From: an uncultured Clostridia bacterium
GTDB lineage: Bacteria; Bacillota; Clostridia; Oscillospirales; Ruminococcaceae
NCBI GenBank assembly: GCA_947389015.1
Contig: CANDVA010000012.1
Coordinates: forward strand, 31,904 to 95,903
Length of the DNA stretch: 64,000 nt
Reading direction: 5' to 3'
A program made the position numbers and the translations under genes. This document shows positions 37,046 through 44,301 of the stretch, one piece after another; positions within the stretch are counted from its first letter, which is position 1; each line of letters opens with the position of its first letter. The notes below the pieces were generated by a model, which saw only the letters and a list, made by a program, of their open reading frames with translations, made no database searches and was not told the origin of the DNA.

Positions 37046-37354
37046 ATGACAGTAAAAAACATGGCGATAGTGTCGCTTATCTGCGGCATTATAGGATTTG
37101 GAGGTTCGTTTGTTCCGTTTGCCGAATATGTTGCGCCGATTTGCTCTATCGCGGGCATTGTGCTTGGCGCAGTCGCTCTATCGCGCATAAACAAAGGCAT
37201 TGAGCCCGAAAACAAAAGCGTTGCTCTGGCGGGACTTATCTGCGGTATCATATCGTCGGCTAAGAGCATTCTCTCTGCGGCGTGTGCGTTGTGCGCATTA
37301 TGCACCGCGACGGGTATGGGAGTATGCGCGGGTATGCTTGAGATGTTCGAGTAA
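37046..37354 (+). CDS. Small DUF4190-like membrane protein
   Basis: 102 residues with three hydrophobic segments (residues 5-25, 30-45, 58-95). The repeated pattern MAIVSLICGIIG, GIVLGAVALSRINKG and ALAGLICGIISS is that of DUF4190-type small membrane proteins. Function unknown. It is followed after 12 bases by lgt and probably shares its promoter. Confidence 0.75.
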   Translation: MTVKNMAIVSLICGIIGFGGSFVPFAEYVAPICSIAGIVLGAVALSRINKGIEPENKSVALAGLICGIISSAKSILSAACALCALCTATGMGVCAGMLEMFE

Positions 37355-37366
37355 ACAGGAGTATCT

Positions 37367-38155
37367 ATGTTTCCCGGGTTTGAGATTTTCGGTCATTTTA
37401 TCGGCACTTACATGATTTGCGCATTAATCGGGATATTTACCGCCTGTCCGCTTGGGGTATACTGTTACAAGCGGTTTACGGGCGAGGATATCCCGATGAT
37501 ATTTGTGTTCCTGTTTTCGTCGATAGGCGTGTTTATCGGTATGCACCTGCTGTACGGCGTCACAATGATAGAATATATCCCGAAGCTCTTCCAAGCGACG
37601 GGATTTGTGAACTTCTGGGAACGCTTTGCGGCGATTTTCGGCGGCTCGGTATTTTACGGCGGACTGCTGGGGGGATTGGTCGCGGGCGGTATCTCGGTCA
37701 AGGTGCAGAGACTGCCCGCCGATATCGTAACGGACTGCGCCGCGCCGTCTATCGCGTTGCTTCACGGCTTTGCGAGAATAGGTTGCTTTATGGGCGGCTG
37801 CTGTTACGGGATCGAGTGGGAGCACGGCATAACGTTCACAAACGCGCTTGTGGAAAGCGCTAACGGGGTTCCGCGCGTTCCCGTGCAGCTATTTGAGGCG
37901 GCATTTGAATTCGCGCTGTTTGCACTGCTGTGGTGGCTGCTTATGAGGACGGACAAGCTGCGCGGAAGGCTGCTTGCGCTTTATCTGCTGATCTATCCCG
38001 TCGGTAGATTTTTCCTTGAATTTCTGCGCGGCGACGACTACCGCGGTTTCTTGTTCGGACTGTCAACCTCACAGATTATCAGCATACTTGTGTTCGCGGG
38101 GAGCATAGTCTTTTTTATCGTCAAGCAGCGGCTCAATCGTAGTAGTACGCCTTGA
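37367..38155 (+). CDS. lgt: Prolipoprotein diacylglyceryl transferase-family protein
   Basis: 262 residues, about seven membrane segments. It adds diacylglycerol from phosphatidylglycerol to the lipobox Cys of prolipoproteins. Signature region HGFARIGCFMGGCCYG near residue 132 with the key Arg, RVPVQLFEA near 167 and YPVGRFFLEFLRGD near 208. The GCFMGGCC version of the usual GNF motif is seen in a Clostridial subgroup. Several lipoproteins in this window would be substrates. Its last 23 bases overlap the convergent next gene. Confidence 0.9.
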   Translation: MFPGFEIFGHFIGTYMICALIGIFTACPLGVYCYKRFTGEDIPMIFVFLFSSIGVFIGMHLLYGVTMIEYIPKLFQATGFVNFWERFAAIFGGSVFYGGLLGGLVAGGISVKVQRLPADIVTDCAAPSIALLHGFARIGCFMGGCCYGIEWEHGITFTNALVESANGVPRVPVQLFEAAFEFALFALLWWLLMRTDKLRGRLLALYLLIYPVGRFFLEFLRGDDYRGFLFGLSTSQIISILVFAGSIVFFIVKQRLNRSSTP

Positions 38156-38831
38156 CCGCGTGAAACGGCACATCGTTGTCAGCACACAGCTTCGCGAAGT
38201 CGCCGACTCTGCCGCCGTCGCTCCATTTGTAATACAGCTCGTAGAGCGTCTTGAAGTAGCTGACCTCGGCGGTCAGCTGTTCGGGCGCTTTTCTTTCGGC
38301 AATTATTCTCTCGGCGGTCTTTATCGTATCCTCGTATTCCCCGCGGGCAATGCAGCAACCGTCGGGGAAGTGGTGCGCGCCGAACTCAAGACATTCCACC
38401 TGTTTTTCCAGATACAGGTCGACGGTCTTTTGATCGCATTCGGGATGTTCATACGCCTTTTCAAGAATGTCATATGTTTTCAGCTCTGTCTGATTAGGGT
38501 CGTGAGGATTATAGTATCGTCCGAATATCTGAACCGCCCAGCGCATCTGCGGCATTTTTTCCGCTTTGCACTCGCGGATAAAGTAATCGTTAAGCAGTTC
38601 CGTAAGCTGAAACGGCAGCGACAGCCCAAAGCGCTTATGCTCGTCAAACCTGTCGCCGTCAATATATTCTCGGCAAAATCGGCACATCAGCGCGTCACCC
38701 TCGTCTTGAGGAACGTTTCGCTTGAAATCATCGGTAAACACGAACAAAAATTTGTTCGCCTGCTTTTTCAAGCCATGTTCAAAAAGCTCCCAATATTTTT
38801 CTATACCGCCGATGAATTCCTCGTAAGTCAT
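38133..38831 (-). CDS. Uncharacterised helical protein
   Basis: 232 residues with no motif I recognise. It is soluble, mostly helical and rich in Glu, Lys, Tyr and Cys, with no signal peptide. The start overlaps the stop of the upstream gene (ATGA), so the three genes rimI, the LYHGS protein and this one are a coupled unit. The 3' end overlaps lgt on the other strand by 23 bases. It might act with the LYHGS protein; this is only inferred from coupling. Confidence 0.7.
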   Translation of the reverse strand: MTYEEFIGGIEKYWELFEHGLKKQANKFLFVFTDDFKRNVPQDEGDALMCRFCREYIDGDRFDEHKRFGLSLPFQLTELLNDYFIRECKAEKMPQMRWAVQIFGRYYNPHDPNQTELKTYDILEKAYEHPECDQKTVDLYLEKQVECLEFGAHHFPDGCCIARGEYEDTIKTAERIIAERKAPEQLTAEVSYFKTLYELYYKWSDGGRVGDFAKLCADNDVPFHAVKAYYYD

Positions 38832-39397
38832 TCGCGCACCTCTTCAAGAAATCTTTCCCAAACAGTCGGCAGCTTACTGCGCACAAACTGCGCATAGGAA
38901 CATTCGGTAATGTTTTGCATTCCTTTTTCACGCATTTCCGTAATAACCATTTTGTAAAACATCTCCAGTTCCCGAGGGGATTTGTCCTCAAAGCGACCTA
39001 TTTTCATTTTTCCCAAGCGCTCATACTCCATGAATAACGAATATGCGTTGTCGATCGGCAAGCACTCCGAAACGGAAACTGGTACCGTCGCGAGCCGTGC
39101 GCAGGGGATATCCGCGAACGGGATGATCTCGTTTTCCGAAACGTGAACGGTGTAAATACAGCCGTTTACCCCCTCGGAGACCTCGCGGAGCGCGTTCGGA
39201 TACAGCTCGTTGTATACGGGAATACCGCCGTCAAATCCGTATGGAAACCAGTAGTAGGGGCGTTCCACCGCGTTGCAGAGATAAAATGCCGCTATAACGT
39301 CAACAGTCGTCAGGTACACATATGGGCAGTCGTGGTCGGCTAAATTGGGATTTAAAATTTTAAGTCCCTTGATATTGCTGCCGTGATACAATGTCAT
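38828..39397 (-). CDS. LYHGS protein, possible ADP-ribosyltransferase-like fold
   Basis: 189 residues. The N-terminus MTLYHGSN resembles the first strand of small ADP-ribosyltransferase-like proteins (such as DUF3990), and the next conserved-looking part is YLTTVDVIAAFYLC. No clear catalytic Glu motif can be assigned, so activity is uncertain. GGAGG lies before the ATG at 39397, which overlaps the rimI stop by four bases. The upstream open frame to 39475 has no ribosome site. Confidence 0.7.
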   Translation of the reverse strand: MTLYHGSNIKGLKILNPNLADHDCPYVYLTTVDVIAAFYLCNAVERPYYWFPYGFDGGIPVYNELYPNALREVSEGVNGCIYTVHVSENEIIPFADIPCARLATVPVSVSECLPIDNAYSLFMEYERLGKMKIGRFEDKSPRELEMFYKMVITEMREKGMQNITECSYAQFVRSKLPTVWERFLEEVRE

Positions 39398-39804
39398 TTT
39401 AAAAGCCTCCTCATTATAACAGCGTCGTCGTCGGGATAGTAGCCCTTGCGCACGGAAATGCGTTCGTAGCCGCATTTTTCGTACAGTGCTATCGCTGCCG
39501 CATTTCGGCTCCGTACCTCAAGAAAGCATACCTCCGCGCCTTTTTCGCGCATTTTACCGTGCAGCTCCGCGAGCAGCTTTTCGGCGATACCGAGCCTGCG
39601 GAATTCGCAAAGCGTCCCGATCTGATACAGCTCGCCCTCACTTGCGACTACTCGTCCCAACGCGAATGCCGCGAGCCTGCCGTCCTCGCGGCGCGTGACC
39701 GTGACGGAAAGCGGATTATCCCATTCCTCACTCAGCATTTCGACAGTCCATGAGCCGCCGAAGCATTCCCGCTCTATTGCGTATAATTCCTCAATATTTT
39801 CCAC
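39394..39804 (-). CDS. rimI: Ribosomal protein S18-alanine N-acetyltransferase family protein
   Basis: 136 residues from a GTG with GGAGG 5 bases upstream. GNAT motifs: YQIGTLCEFRRLGIAEKLL (motif A, loop RRLGIA) near 75 and LEVRSRNAAAIALYEKCGYE in parts near 105, ending VRKGYY, all typical of RimI. It acetylates the N-terminal Ala of ribosomal protein S18. An in-frame ATG at 39834 would add ten residues but lies in the loop of the preceding terminator with no ribosome site; the GTG is therefore preferred, though it shortens the first strand. Confidence 0.88.
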   Translation of the reverse strand: MENIEELYAIERECFGGSWTVEMLSEEWDNPLSVTVTRREDGRLAAFALGRVVASEGELYQIGTLCEFRRLGIAEKLLAELHGKMREKGAEVCFLEVRSRNAAAIALYEKCGYERISVRKGYYPDDDAVIMRRLLK

Positions 39805-39822
39805 ATTTTCCTCCGCAAGAAA

Positions 39823-39847
39823 AAAAGCCCGCATTATGCGGGCTTTT
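39823..39847 (-). terminator. Intrinsic terminator of the small Cys-rich gene
   Basis: Minus strand AAAAGCCCGCA, short loop, TGCGGGCTTTTTTT. A GC stem with a T-run 8 bases after the stop codon at 39856. It also lies directly before rimI. Confidence 0.9.
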
Positions 39848-39855
39848 CAAGTCAA

Positions 39856-40071
39856 TTAAAAATCGATATCGTTTACCGCGGAGTTCGCAAGCGAAAGCTC
39901 CTTTTTCGGAATCCGTTTAAGCGGATTGTAAACATACTTCTTGCAGGAGTCGTATGCTTTCATATCGCCGAACTTCGAGCACTTTATAACGTCACCCTCA
40001 CCGGGAGCTCCCAAAGCGCAATATTTGCAAGACGGCTTGATATTATTTCCAAACAACTTTTTCTTTGCCAT
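39856..40071 (-). CDS. Small cysteine-rich protein, probable zinc-binding
   Basis: 71 residues. Four cysteines in a C-x2-C ... C ... C order: KPSCKYCALG, IKCSKFG and YDSCKKY, then a conserved-looking basic NPLKRIPKK stretch. This small protein type is common in Ruminococcaceae and is likely a single zinc-ribbon-like knuckle; no function is known. The ATG follows GGAGGAAAATATT, and the gene has its own promoter and terminator. Confidence 0.82.
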   Translation of the reverse strand: MAKKKLFGNNIKPSCKYCALGAPGEGDVIKCSKFGDMKAYDSCKKYVYNPLKRIPKKELSLANSAVNDIDF

Positions 40072-40110
40072 AATATTTTCCTCCGATATAAAAGTTATTT
40101 CTCTACTAAC

Positions 40111-40139
40111 ATTATAGCATACTTTCAACAAAAAGTCCA
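40111..40139 (-). promoter_or_regulatory. Promoter of the small Cys-rich gene
   Basis: Minus strand TGGACT (40134-40139), 17 bases, TATAAT (40111-40116). Confidence 0.6.
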
Positions 40140-40210
40140 CAGAAAATACGTTAATAATATGATGAATTAACAAGCGGGCTTTTGTGGATTTTGCCCAAAG
40201 AATCACATTA

Positions 40211-40250
40211 TAAGCTTATTTTCGTGGTTTGTTAAGTTTTAATAAGCTTA
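40211..40250. repeat. Inverted repeat after the SseB-like gene
   Basis: TAAGCTTATT (40211-40220) pairs perfectly with 40241-40250 across a 20-base loop, 16 bases beyond the stop of the minus-strand SseB-like gene. There is no T-run, so it is only a possible transcript end. Confidence 0.4.
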
Positions 40251-40265
40251 ATGCGGAGCATGGAT

Positions 40266-41075
40266 TCAGTCCTTGGAATAGATAGGGATGTTATTTTCGA
40301 TCGCGATCTTGCCGAATTGCTCTTTGCAATCTATCATATGGAGCGACTTGTCGGATAGGAACTGCTTTGCGGAGTTTCCGAGCGCGGTGAATGTTTCCAT
40401 TCTGTCGCCCGTAAAATCGACTGCCAGCAAATAGCCGTCGTTACCTTCAAGGTTTATGCCGCGCAGCCACATCTTGTTTACGGGAAGCGACTTTGCGGTC
40501 TCGCAGAGCTTGTTGGAGAGCAGCATGGGATACGGATTGAGCGAATGGAACTCGTATTTAGAGTCGGGAGAGATCACGTGTTGAGCGTGACCGTTTACCA
40601 TCATCTGCTTTTTCTCCAGCCACTTCATGGTGATCTCGCGGCTTATCGTCATATTGTCGGAAAACGGGTTGATAACGAAGCCTCCGCAGTTTTTATTGGA
40701 TACGATCATTGACGCAATAGCGTCGAAGCCTATCTGTATTGTGTGCTCGATCTCAACGTTTTCCCACTTTGCAAGCTCCTCGGATTCGCTGAAAACAGGA
40801 AAGAAATGCTCGTTGCTGCTGTTGTTGAGCATGGTGAAGTTAAGGTTGGTGTCATCTTGAAGGGTAAGCGTCCCGTCAACCCCGTGTACGGGCTTTTTGT
40901 TTAAATTTACAATAGTAAGAAATCTAGCGTTCATAACTATCTCGCCTATAAGGCTTCCCATGACGTTGTTGATCTCCTCCTTGTTGGAGGGATCGACGCC
41001 TTTTCGCTTTGCGAGCAGCTCGCGCATTGCGGGATTTTCCAGCTTCTGATCAATATATAAATTATTATTAGCCAT
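40266..41075 (-). CDS. SseB-like protein
   Basis: 269 residues. The first half, with FFPVFSESEELAKW near 92 and GGFVINPFSDNMTISRE in part near 130, matches the SseB N-terminal domain; the second half resembles the SseB C-terminal domain. SseB was named for enhanced serine sensitivity in Escherichia coli; its molecular role is unclear, though the domain often appears beside secretion and signalling genes. It is the last gene of a triad after a VWA protein and a PP2C-type protein, 26 bases after the latter. Confidence 0.8.
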   Translation of the reverse strand: MANNNLYIDQKLENPAMRELLAKRKGVDPSNKEEINNVMGSLIGEIVMNARFLTIVNLNKKPVHGVDGTLTLQDDTNLNFTMLNNSSNEHFFPVFSESEELAKWENVEIEHTIQIGFDAIASMIVSNKNCGGFVINPFSDNMTISREITMKWLEKKQMMVNGHAQHVISPDSKYEFHSLNPYPMLLSNKLCETAKSLPVNKMWLRGINLEGNDGYLLAVDFTGDRMETFTALGNSAKQFLSDKSLHMIDCKEQFGKIAIENNIPIYSKD

Positions 41076-41101
41076 ATTTTAACTCCTTTGTTTTACGGGC
41101 G

Positions 41102-41902
41102 TTATCCGTCCGTTTTTATTGTGACCGCCGAGACGGAAATATCGTCGCGGCTTCCGCAGCGGGAACGCGTTTTCAGATGCTCGCCTAGCGCGGAGGTCAT
41201 TCCGCTGTTCACTGCCGAGAGCACTCTGCGCCCAAATTTAAGATAATCGTTTTCGTTGACGAATGAGTTTATCAGTCCGTCGCTCGAGAGCATAACCCCC
41301 GAAAAACCACCCTCGCGGTAGAAGTGACGGAAGTTTTCGATAGCGTTGTTGTCGCAAAGGGAGGTGGTCAGATTTCCGACCAGATTGACGTCCTCGGGAA
41401 CGGGGAATACCATATCGCTGCCGCTCAGCGCACAAAAACTCCCATCGCCGATCTGAAGACCAAAGCAGCCGTTTTCCGTTATTCCCGCGACTATCAGCGT
41501 AGCGCCATACATTACCTCGTTCGCTATACCGCCGTATTTTTCATATATTTCGCGTTCGTGCTTGGTGAGCGGCAAAAGTCCGATATGCGCGGCGATCTCA
41601 CTGTTCCAGCCGCAGATAATGTTTGCGGCAATGCGCCGTGCGGCGTTGTCGGGATTATCCAGGAAAATTCCGTCAAGACCGTTGTTTCGCTCGCAAAAAT
41701 CGCATATCGAGCGTATCGCCACGCGCGTCGCCATTTCGCTGCCCGAAGCGGAGCGGAAATGCTTCTCGCTGCCGTGACCGTCGGATACTGCCGCGACCGC
41801 GAAATGCTCCGCTATGTACACCCGTGCGCTGTCCTGACAGACTATGCCAGTTTCTTCGTGGGACGCGCCCTTTACGGAAAGCGCATAGCCCTTAAACCGC
41901 AT
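41102..41902 (-). CDS. PP2C-type protein phosphatase
   Basis: 266 residues. The PP2C metal-binding motifs are visible: CQDSARV near residue 23, VSDGHGSEKHF near 40, GATLIVAG near 130, LQIGDGSF near 147, MLSSDGLINS near 200 and SRDDISVSAV near 250. It should remove phosphate from Ser/Thr in partner proteins. It overlaps the VWA gene by one base (TAATG). A Ser/Thr kinase, the usual third member of such sets, is not found next to it. Confidence 0.9.
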   Translation of the reverse strand: MRFKGYALSVKGASHEETGIVCQDSARVYIAEHFAVAAVSDGHGSEKHFRSASGSEMATRVAIRSICDFCERNNGLDGIFLDNPDNAARRIAANIICGWNSEIAAHIGLLPLTKHEREIYEKYGGIANEVMYGATLIVAGITENGCFGLQIGDGSFCALSGSDMVFPVPEDVNLVGNLTTSLCDNNAIENFRHFYREGGFSGVMLSSDGLINSFVNENDYLKFGRRVLSAVNSGMTSALGEHLKTRSRCGSRDDISVSAVTIKTDG

Positions 41903-42639
41903 TACCAGCCTTCCTCGATATCCGCGTTGATCTCGTCGCTCTCGGCGAATTCACGGATCTGCTCGGCTGCGGTCTCCTGCTTGGTGCGGAAGTCCTCTTC
42001 GGTCTCGGCAAGGCGCATACTGCGGCTTCCGATCTGCGAAGAGGTAACGGCAACGAACTTGACGAGTTTAGCCAGAGCCTCGCCGTTATGTGCGGTAACG
42101 ACGCTGTCGGGATTGCCCGTAAAGCGCGACAGGATATCGAAATCCGCGTCCTCTCCGATAGCGACCGCAGCTTTTATGCCGGCGGAGTACCAACGGTTTT
42201 TGCGGAGCTCCTCGAGACCCTTTTCAAAGTTGTCGGTGGGATAGCCGTCCGACATGAGTATCATAACGGGCGCGAATGAAAGTGACGGCGAGCTCATAAA
42301 GGAGTTTCTCGAAAGCTTTGCCGACAGCTCGCTGAACGCGCTGCCGAGGTCTGTAACGTTCTCCGCGTCGAGCGGCGTCCACTCGAATTGGTCAACGGAT
42401 ATAGGCTCGGAGTACATCCACTCGCTGCCGCCCGAGAACTTCAGTACGGCGATCTTGATATCGGCGTCTGCGCCGCCTATTCCGCGGATCTCGGGGATAA
42501 GCTCCTCCATAACCGAGTTAACGGTACCGATCTTGCTGCCGCCCATACTTCCCGAGCAGTCGATCAAAAAGAACAGCACCATGGATTTTTTCGCGATTTC
42601 CTCCGCGTCGTCAAACGGATTAACAGGTGTATCGGACAT
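41902..42639 (-). CDS. TerY-like von Willebrand factor A protein
   Basis: 245 residues. The metal-ion-dependent adhesion site begins DCSGSMGG (D-x-S-x-S) near 29, with the distal Thr and the SDGYPTDN Asp near 137. The layout of a single VWA domain plus a short helical tail matches TerY, which in several systems is encoded with a PP2C phosphatase and a kinase. It is the first gene of the triad; GGAGGG precedes its ATG. Confidence 0.9.
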   Translation of the reverse strand: MSDTPVNPFDDAEEIAKKSMVLFFLIDCSGSMGGSKIGTVNSVMEELIPEIRGIGGADADIKIAVLKFSGGSEWMYSEPISVDQFEWTPLDAENVTDLGSAFSELSAKLSRNSFMSSPSLSFAPVMILMSDGYPTDNFEKGLEELRKNRWYSAGIKAAVAIGEDADFDILSRFTGNPDSVVTAHNGEALAKLVKFVAVTSSQIGSRSMRLAETEEDFRTKQETAAEQIREFAESDEINADIEEGW

Positions 42640-42669
42640 AAGTACCCTCCTACTTAGAATTATATATTT

Positions 42670-42698
42670 ATTATACCACTTTTTTAGGCTGTTGTCAA
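42670..42698 (-). promoter_or_regulatory. Promoter of the VWA-PP2C-SseB operon
   Basis: Minus strand TTGACA (42693-42698), 17 bases, TATAAT (42670-42675), a consensus match. Confidence 0.85.
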
Positions 42699-42729
42699 TG
42701 TTTATTTTAAAGTTCCGAGCAAACGCAAA

Positions 42730-42753
42730 GCAGCGCCCCTTGCGAGGCGCTGC
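42730..42753 (-). terminator. Terminator of the lipoprotein gene
   Basis: GCAGCGCC, eight-base loop, GGCGCTGC, followed on the minus strand by a weak TTTGCGTTTGC. It begins 12 bases after the lipoprotein stop. Confidence 0.65.
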
Positions 42754-42764
42754 CGCTGTGTGTT

Positions 42765-43463
42765 TTATACTGCCGCAAGCATTGCGGATTCGATATCCGC
42801 GCCGTTTTCGTGAACTATAATATAGTAGTAGCCGTCGTCGGTCTTGCCTTTAACAGCGCCCTTAGCGGATTCCTCCTGAGCGGGATAGAACACGATGTTG
42901 GGGTCGGTCGTGACGGCTTCAAAGTATGCGTCGAGCACTTCCGAAACCTCGGCTTCATTGTCTGCCTTGGGCTTGACTACAACGACCTTGTTCAGCTGTG
43001 AGCTGATAAAGTTGGTTGCAAAGCAGTATTCCTCCATAGCGTCCACATTCAGATCGGGTGAGATCATGACGGGAATAACTTCGGGATCGGAGACAAGATC
43101 CATAGCGGGCCAAGCGTTCGTTGCAAGTGCTACCTTTGCAAGTTCTCCCGCCTTGTTGTCGGGGAAGGGAAGCCCGCTGTTGTCCACTCCTTCATCTTCG
43201 TCGGAAGGGTTGTTGGGGTCGTCTGGTACGACAATGCTGTCATCTGGGTTGCTCTCGGGAGACGAGACGCTGTCCTCCGTGCTGCTATTGTCGGAAACAG
43301 AGTCGCTGCTGTTGTCGGAAGCGGAATCGCTGTCCGCTGTGCTTTGCGTGGTGCTTGATGTGGAGCTATCCGCAGAACTGTCGGAAGACGTATTGGTGTC
43401 ACAAGCGGTAAGCGTAGTAGCAAGCATCGCGGAAATCAGTAATACAGATACAATTTTTTTCAT
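42765..43463 (-). CDS. DUF4358-like lipoprotein
   Basis: 232 residues. A signal peptide with lipobox LTAC (Cys 21) anchors it to the outer face of the membrane. Residues 22-75 are a low-complexity linker of Ser, Asp and Thr; acidic and Pro-rich residues follow to about 100. The C-terminal domain with VVVVKPKADNEAEV near 160 and GYYYIIVHENG near 215 resembles DUF4358, a family of unknown function in Clostridia. It has its own promoter and a terminator-like stem. Confidence 0.8.
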   Translation of the reverse strand: MKKIVSVLLISAMLATTLTACDTNTSSDSSADSSTSSTTQSTADSDSASDNSSDSVSDNSSTEDSVSSPESNPDDSIVVPDDPNNPSDEDEGVDNSGLPFPDNKAGELAKVALATNAWPAMDLVSDPEVIPVMISPDLNVDAMEEYCFATNFISSQLNKVVVVKPKADNEAEVSEVLDAYFEAVTTDPNIVFYPAQEESAKGAVKGKTDDGYYYIIVHENGADIESAMLAAV

Positions 43464-43514
43464 TTAAGTATCTTCCTTTCTTTTTTAAATTGCCGTATCA
43501 GCGGCTTGTTTGTA

Positions 43515-43543
43515 ATTATACAATATTACCGTGAAAAAATCAA
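43515..43543 (-). promoter_or_regulatory. Promoter of the DUF4358-like lipoprotein
   Basis: Minus strand TTGATT (43538-43543), 17 bases, TATAAT (43515-43520). Confidence 0.7.
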
Positions 43544-43642
43544 GGTAAAAATGTGATAATTTTTTTGAGGTTTTTGTGATATTATTATGAACAATTGCTT
43601 AATTTTCATTCGTTTTATACCCGCGGTAATTTAAGCCAAAAA

Positions 43643-43693
43643 AATAAACAGCCTTATCCGAACGGTAATCCCTTTCGAATAAAACTGTTTATT
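43643..43693 (-). terminator. Long two-part terminator hairpin after the zinc-ribbon gene
   Basis: Outer pair AATAAACAG (43643-43651) with 43685-43693, inner pair TTATCCGAA (43654-43662) with TTCGAATAA (43674-43682, one G-T). On the minus strand TTTTTTT follows. It lies 125 bases past the zinc-ribbon stop. Confidence 0.65.
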
Positions 43694-43818
43694 ATTACCA
43701 AAAAGATGCCGGGTATTGCCCAAAATTGCGCGGGTACTCCCATGTACTAATCGGTGATCGAGGTGTGAGAGTTAAGCAGCGGATATTCCGCCGATAAAAC
43801 TCGCCTGCGGAGAGACCT

Positions 43819-44094
43819 TTATTCTCCCCTTTGCTTAGCGAAGCACTCGCTGCACAATACGGGTCTGTCGCCCTTCGGTTCAAACGGAACCTTTGCGATT
43901 CCGCCGCAAACAGCGCACGTTGCCTCGTAGAAAGTTCTCGCGCCTCTGCCTGCGTTCTTTTTGGCGTCGCGGCAAGCCTTGCATCTCTGCGGCTCGTTCT
44001 CGAAGCCCTTTTCAGCGTAGAATTCCTGTTCACCCGCAGTGAATACGAAATCTGCGCCGCAGTCCTTACATTTCAGTGTCTTGTCAGTGTACAT
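43819..44094 (-). CDS. Zinc-ribbon domain protein
   Basis: 91 residues with four CxxC pairs: LKCKDCGADF (9-12), QRCKACRD (37-40), ATCAVCGG (60-63) and VLCSECF (79-82). The first two and last two pairs each can bind a zinc ion, giving two ribbons. The family is widespread in Clostridia; DNA or protein binding is likely but unproven. AAGGGG precedes the ATG. Its leader contains the tRNA-like element 24 bases upstream. Confidence 0.88.
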   Translation of the reverse strand: MYTDKTLKCKDCGADFVFTAGEQEFYAEKGFENEPQRCKACRDAKKNAGRGARTFYEATCAVCGGIAKVPFEPKGDRPVLCSECFAKQRGE

Positions 44095-44118
44095 AAGTAA
44101 TACCCCTTAAAAATAGAT

Positions 44119-44230
44119 TTGCCCGAGTCGGATTTGCACCGACATCTTTGCCTTGCAATTGTTTTCGCACGGTTTGTTTATCCGTACGGTATCGTTTTGC
44201 CGCAATGCTCTGCTTTGAGCTAGCGGGACA
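44119..44230 (-). ncRNA. tRNA-like element with an extended anticodon arm
   Basis: On the minus strand: acceptor-like ends TGTCCCG and TCGGGCA (pairing with a bulge), a D-like stem GCTC/GAGC with a six-base loop lacking GG, and a clear T-arm GTCGG, TGCAAAT, CCGAC. In place of a 5-bp anticodon stem and 7-base loop there is a long arm: TTGC/GCAA, then GCAA/TTGC, then CGTACGG/CCGTGCG closed by the nine-base loop ATAAACAAA. The whole is 111-112 bases, too long for a normal tRNA. No CCA follows. It may be a tRNA relic or a regulatory mimic. Confidence 0.5.
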
Positions 44231-44301
44231 TGTGTAATTATTTCCTAATTTGTAATTTTTAGCCATTAGGATGGCAAACTAATCTGCAATAAAAAACAGG
44301 T

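Larger units (their letters stand above)
43464..43818. other. 355-base gene-free stretch
   Basis: It holds the lipoprotein promoter (43515-43543), the long hairpin at 43643-43693, and about 125 bases after the zinc-ribbon stop that contain small stems (GCGGATATTCCGC at 43777-43789) and a short resemblance to the 3' end of 23S rRNA near 43743. No open frame of interest is seen. Confidence 0.5.

Noticed and set aside
43700..43815. Possible 5S rRNA suggested by AGTTAAGC on the plus strand
   Set aside because: The rest of the 5S pattern (CCGAACAC, helix I pairing) cannot be placed, so no rRNA gene is called.
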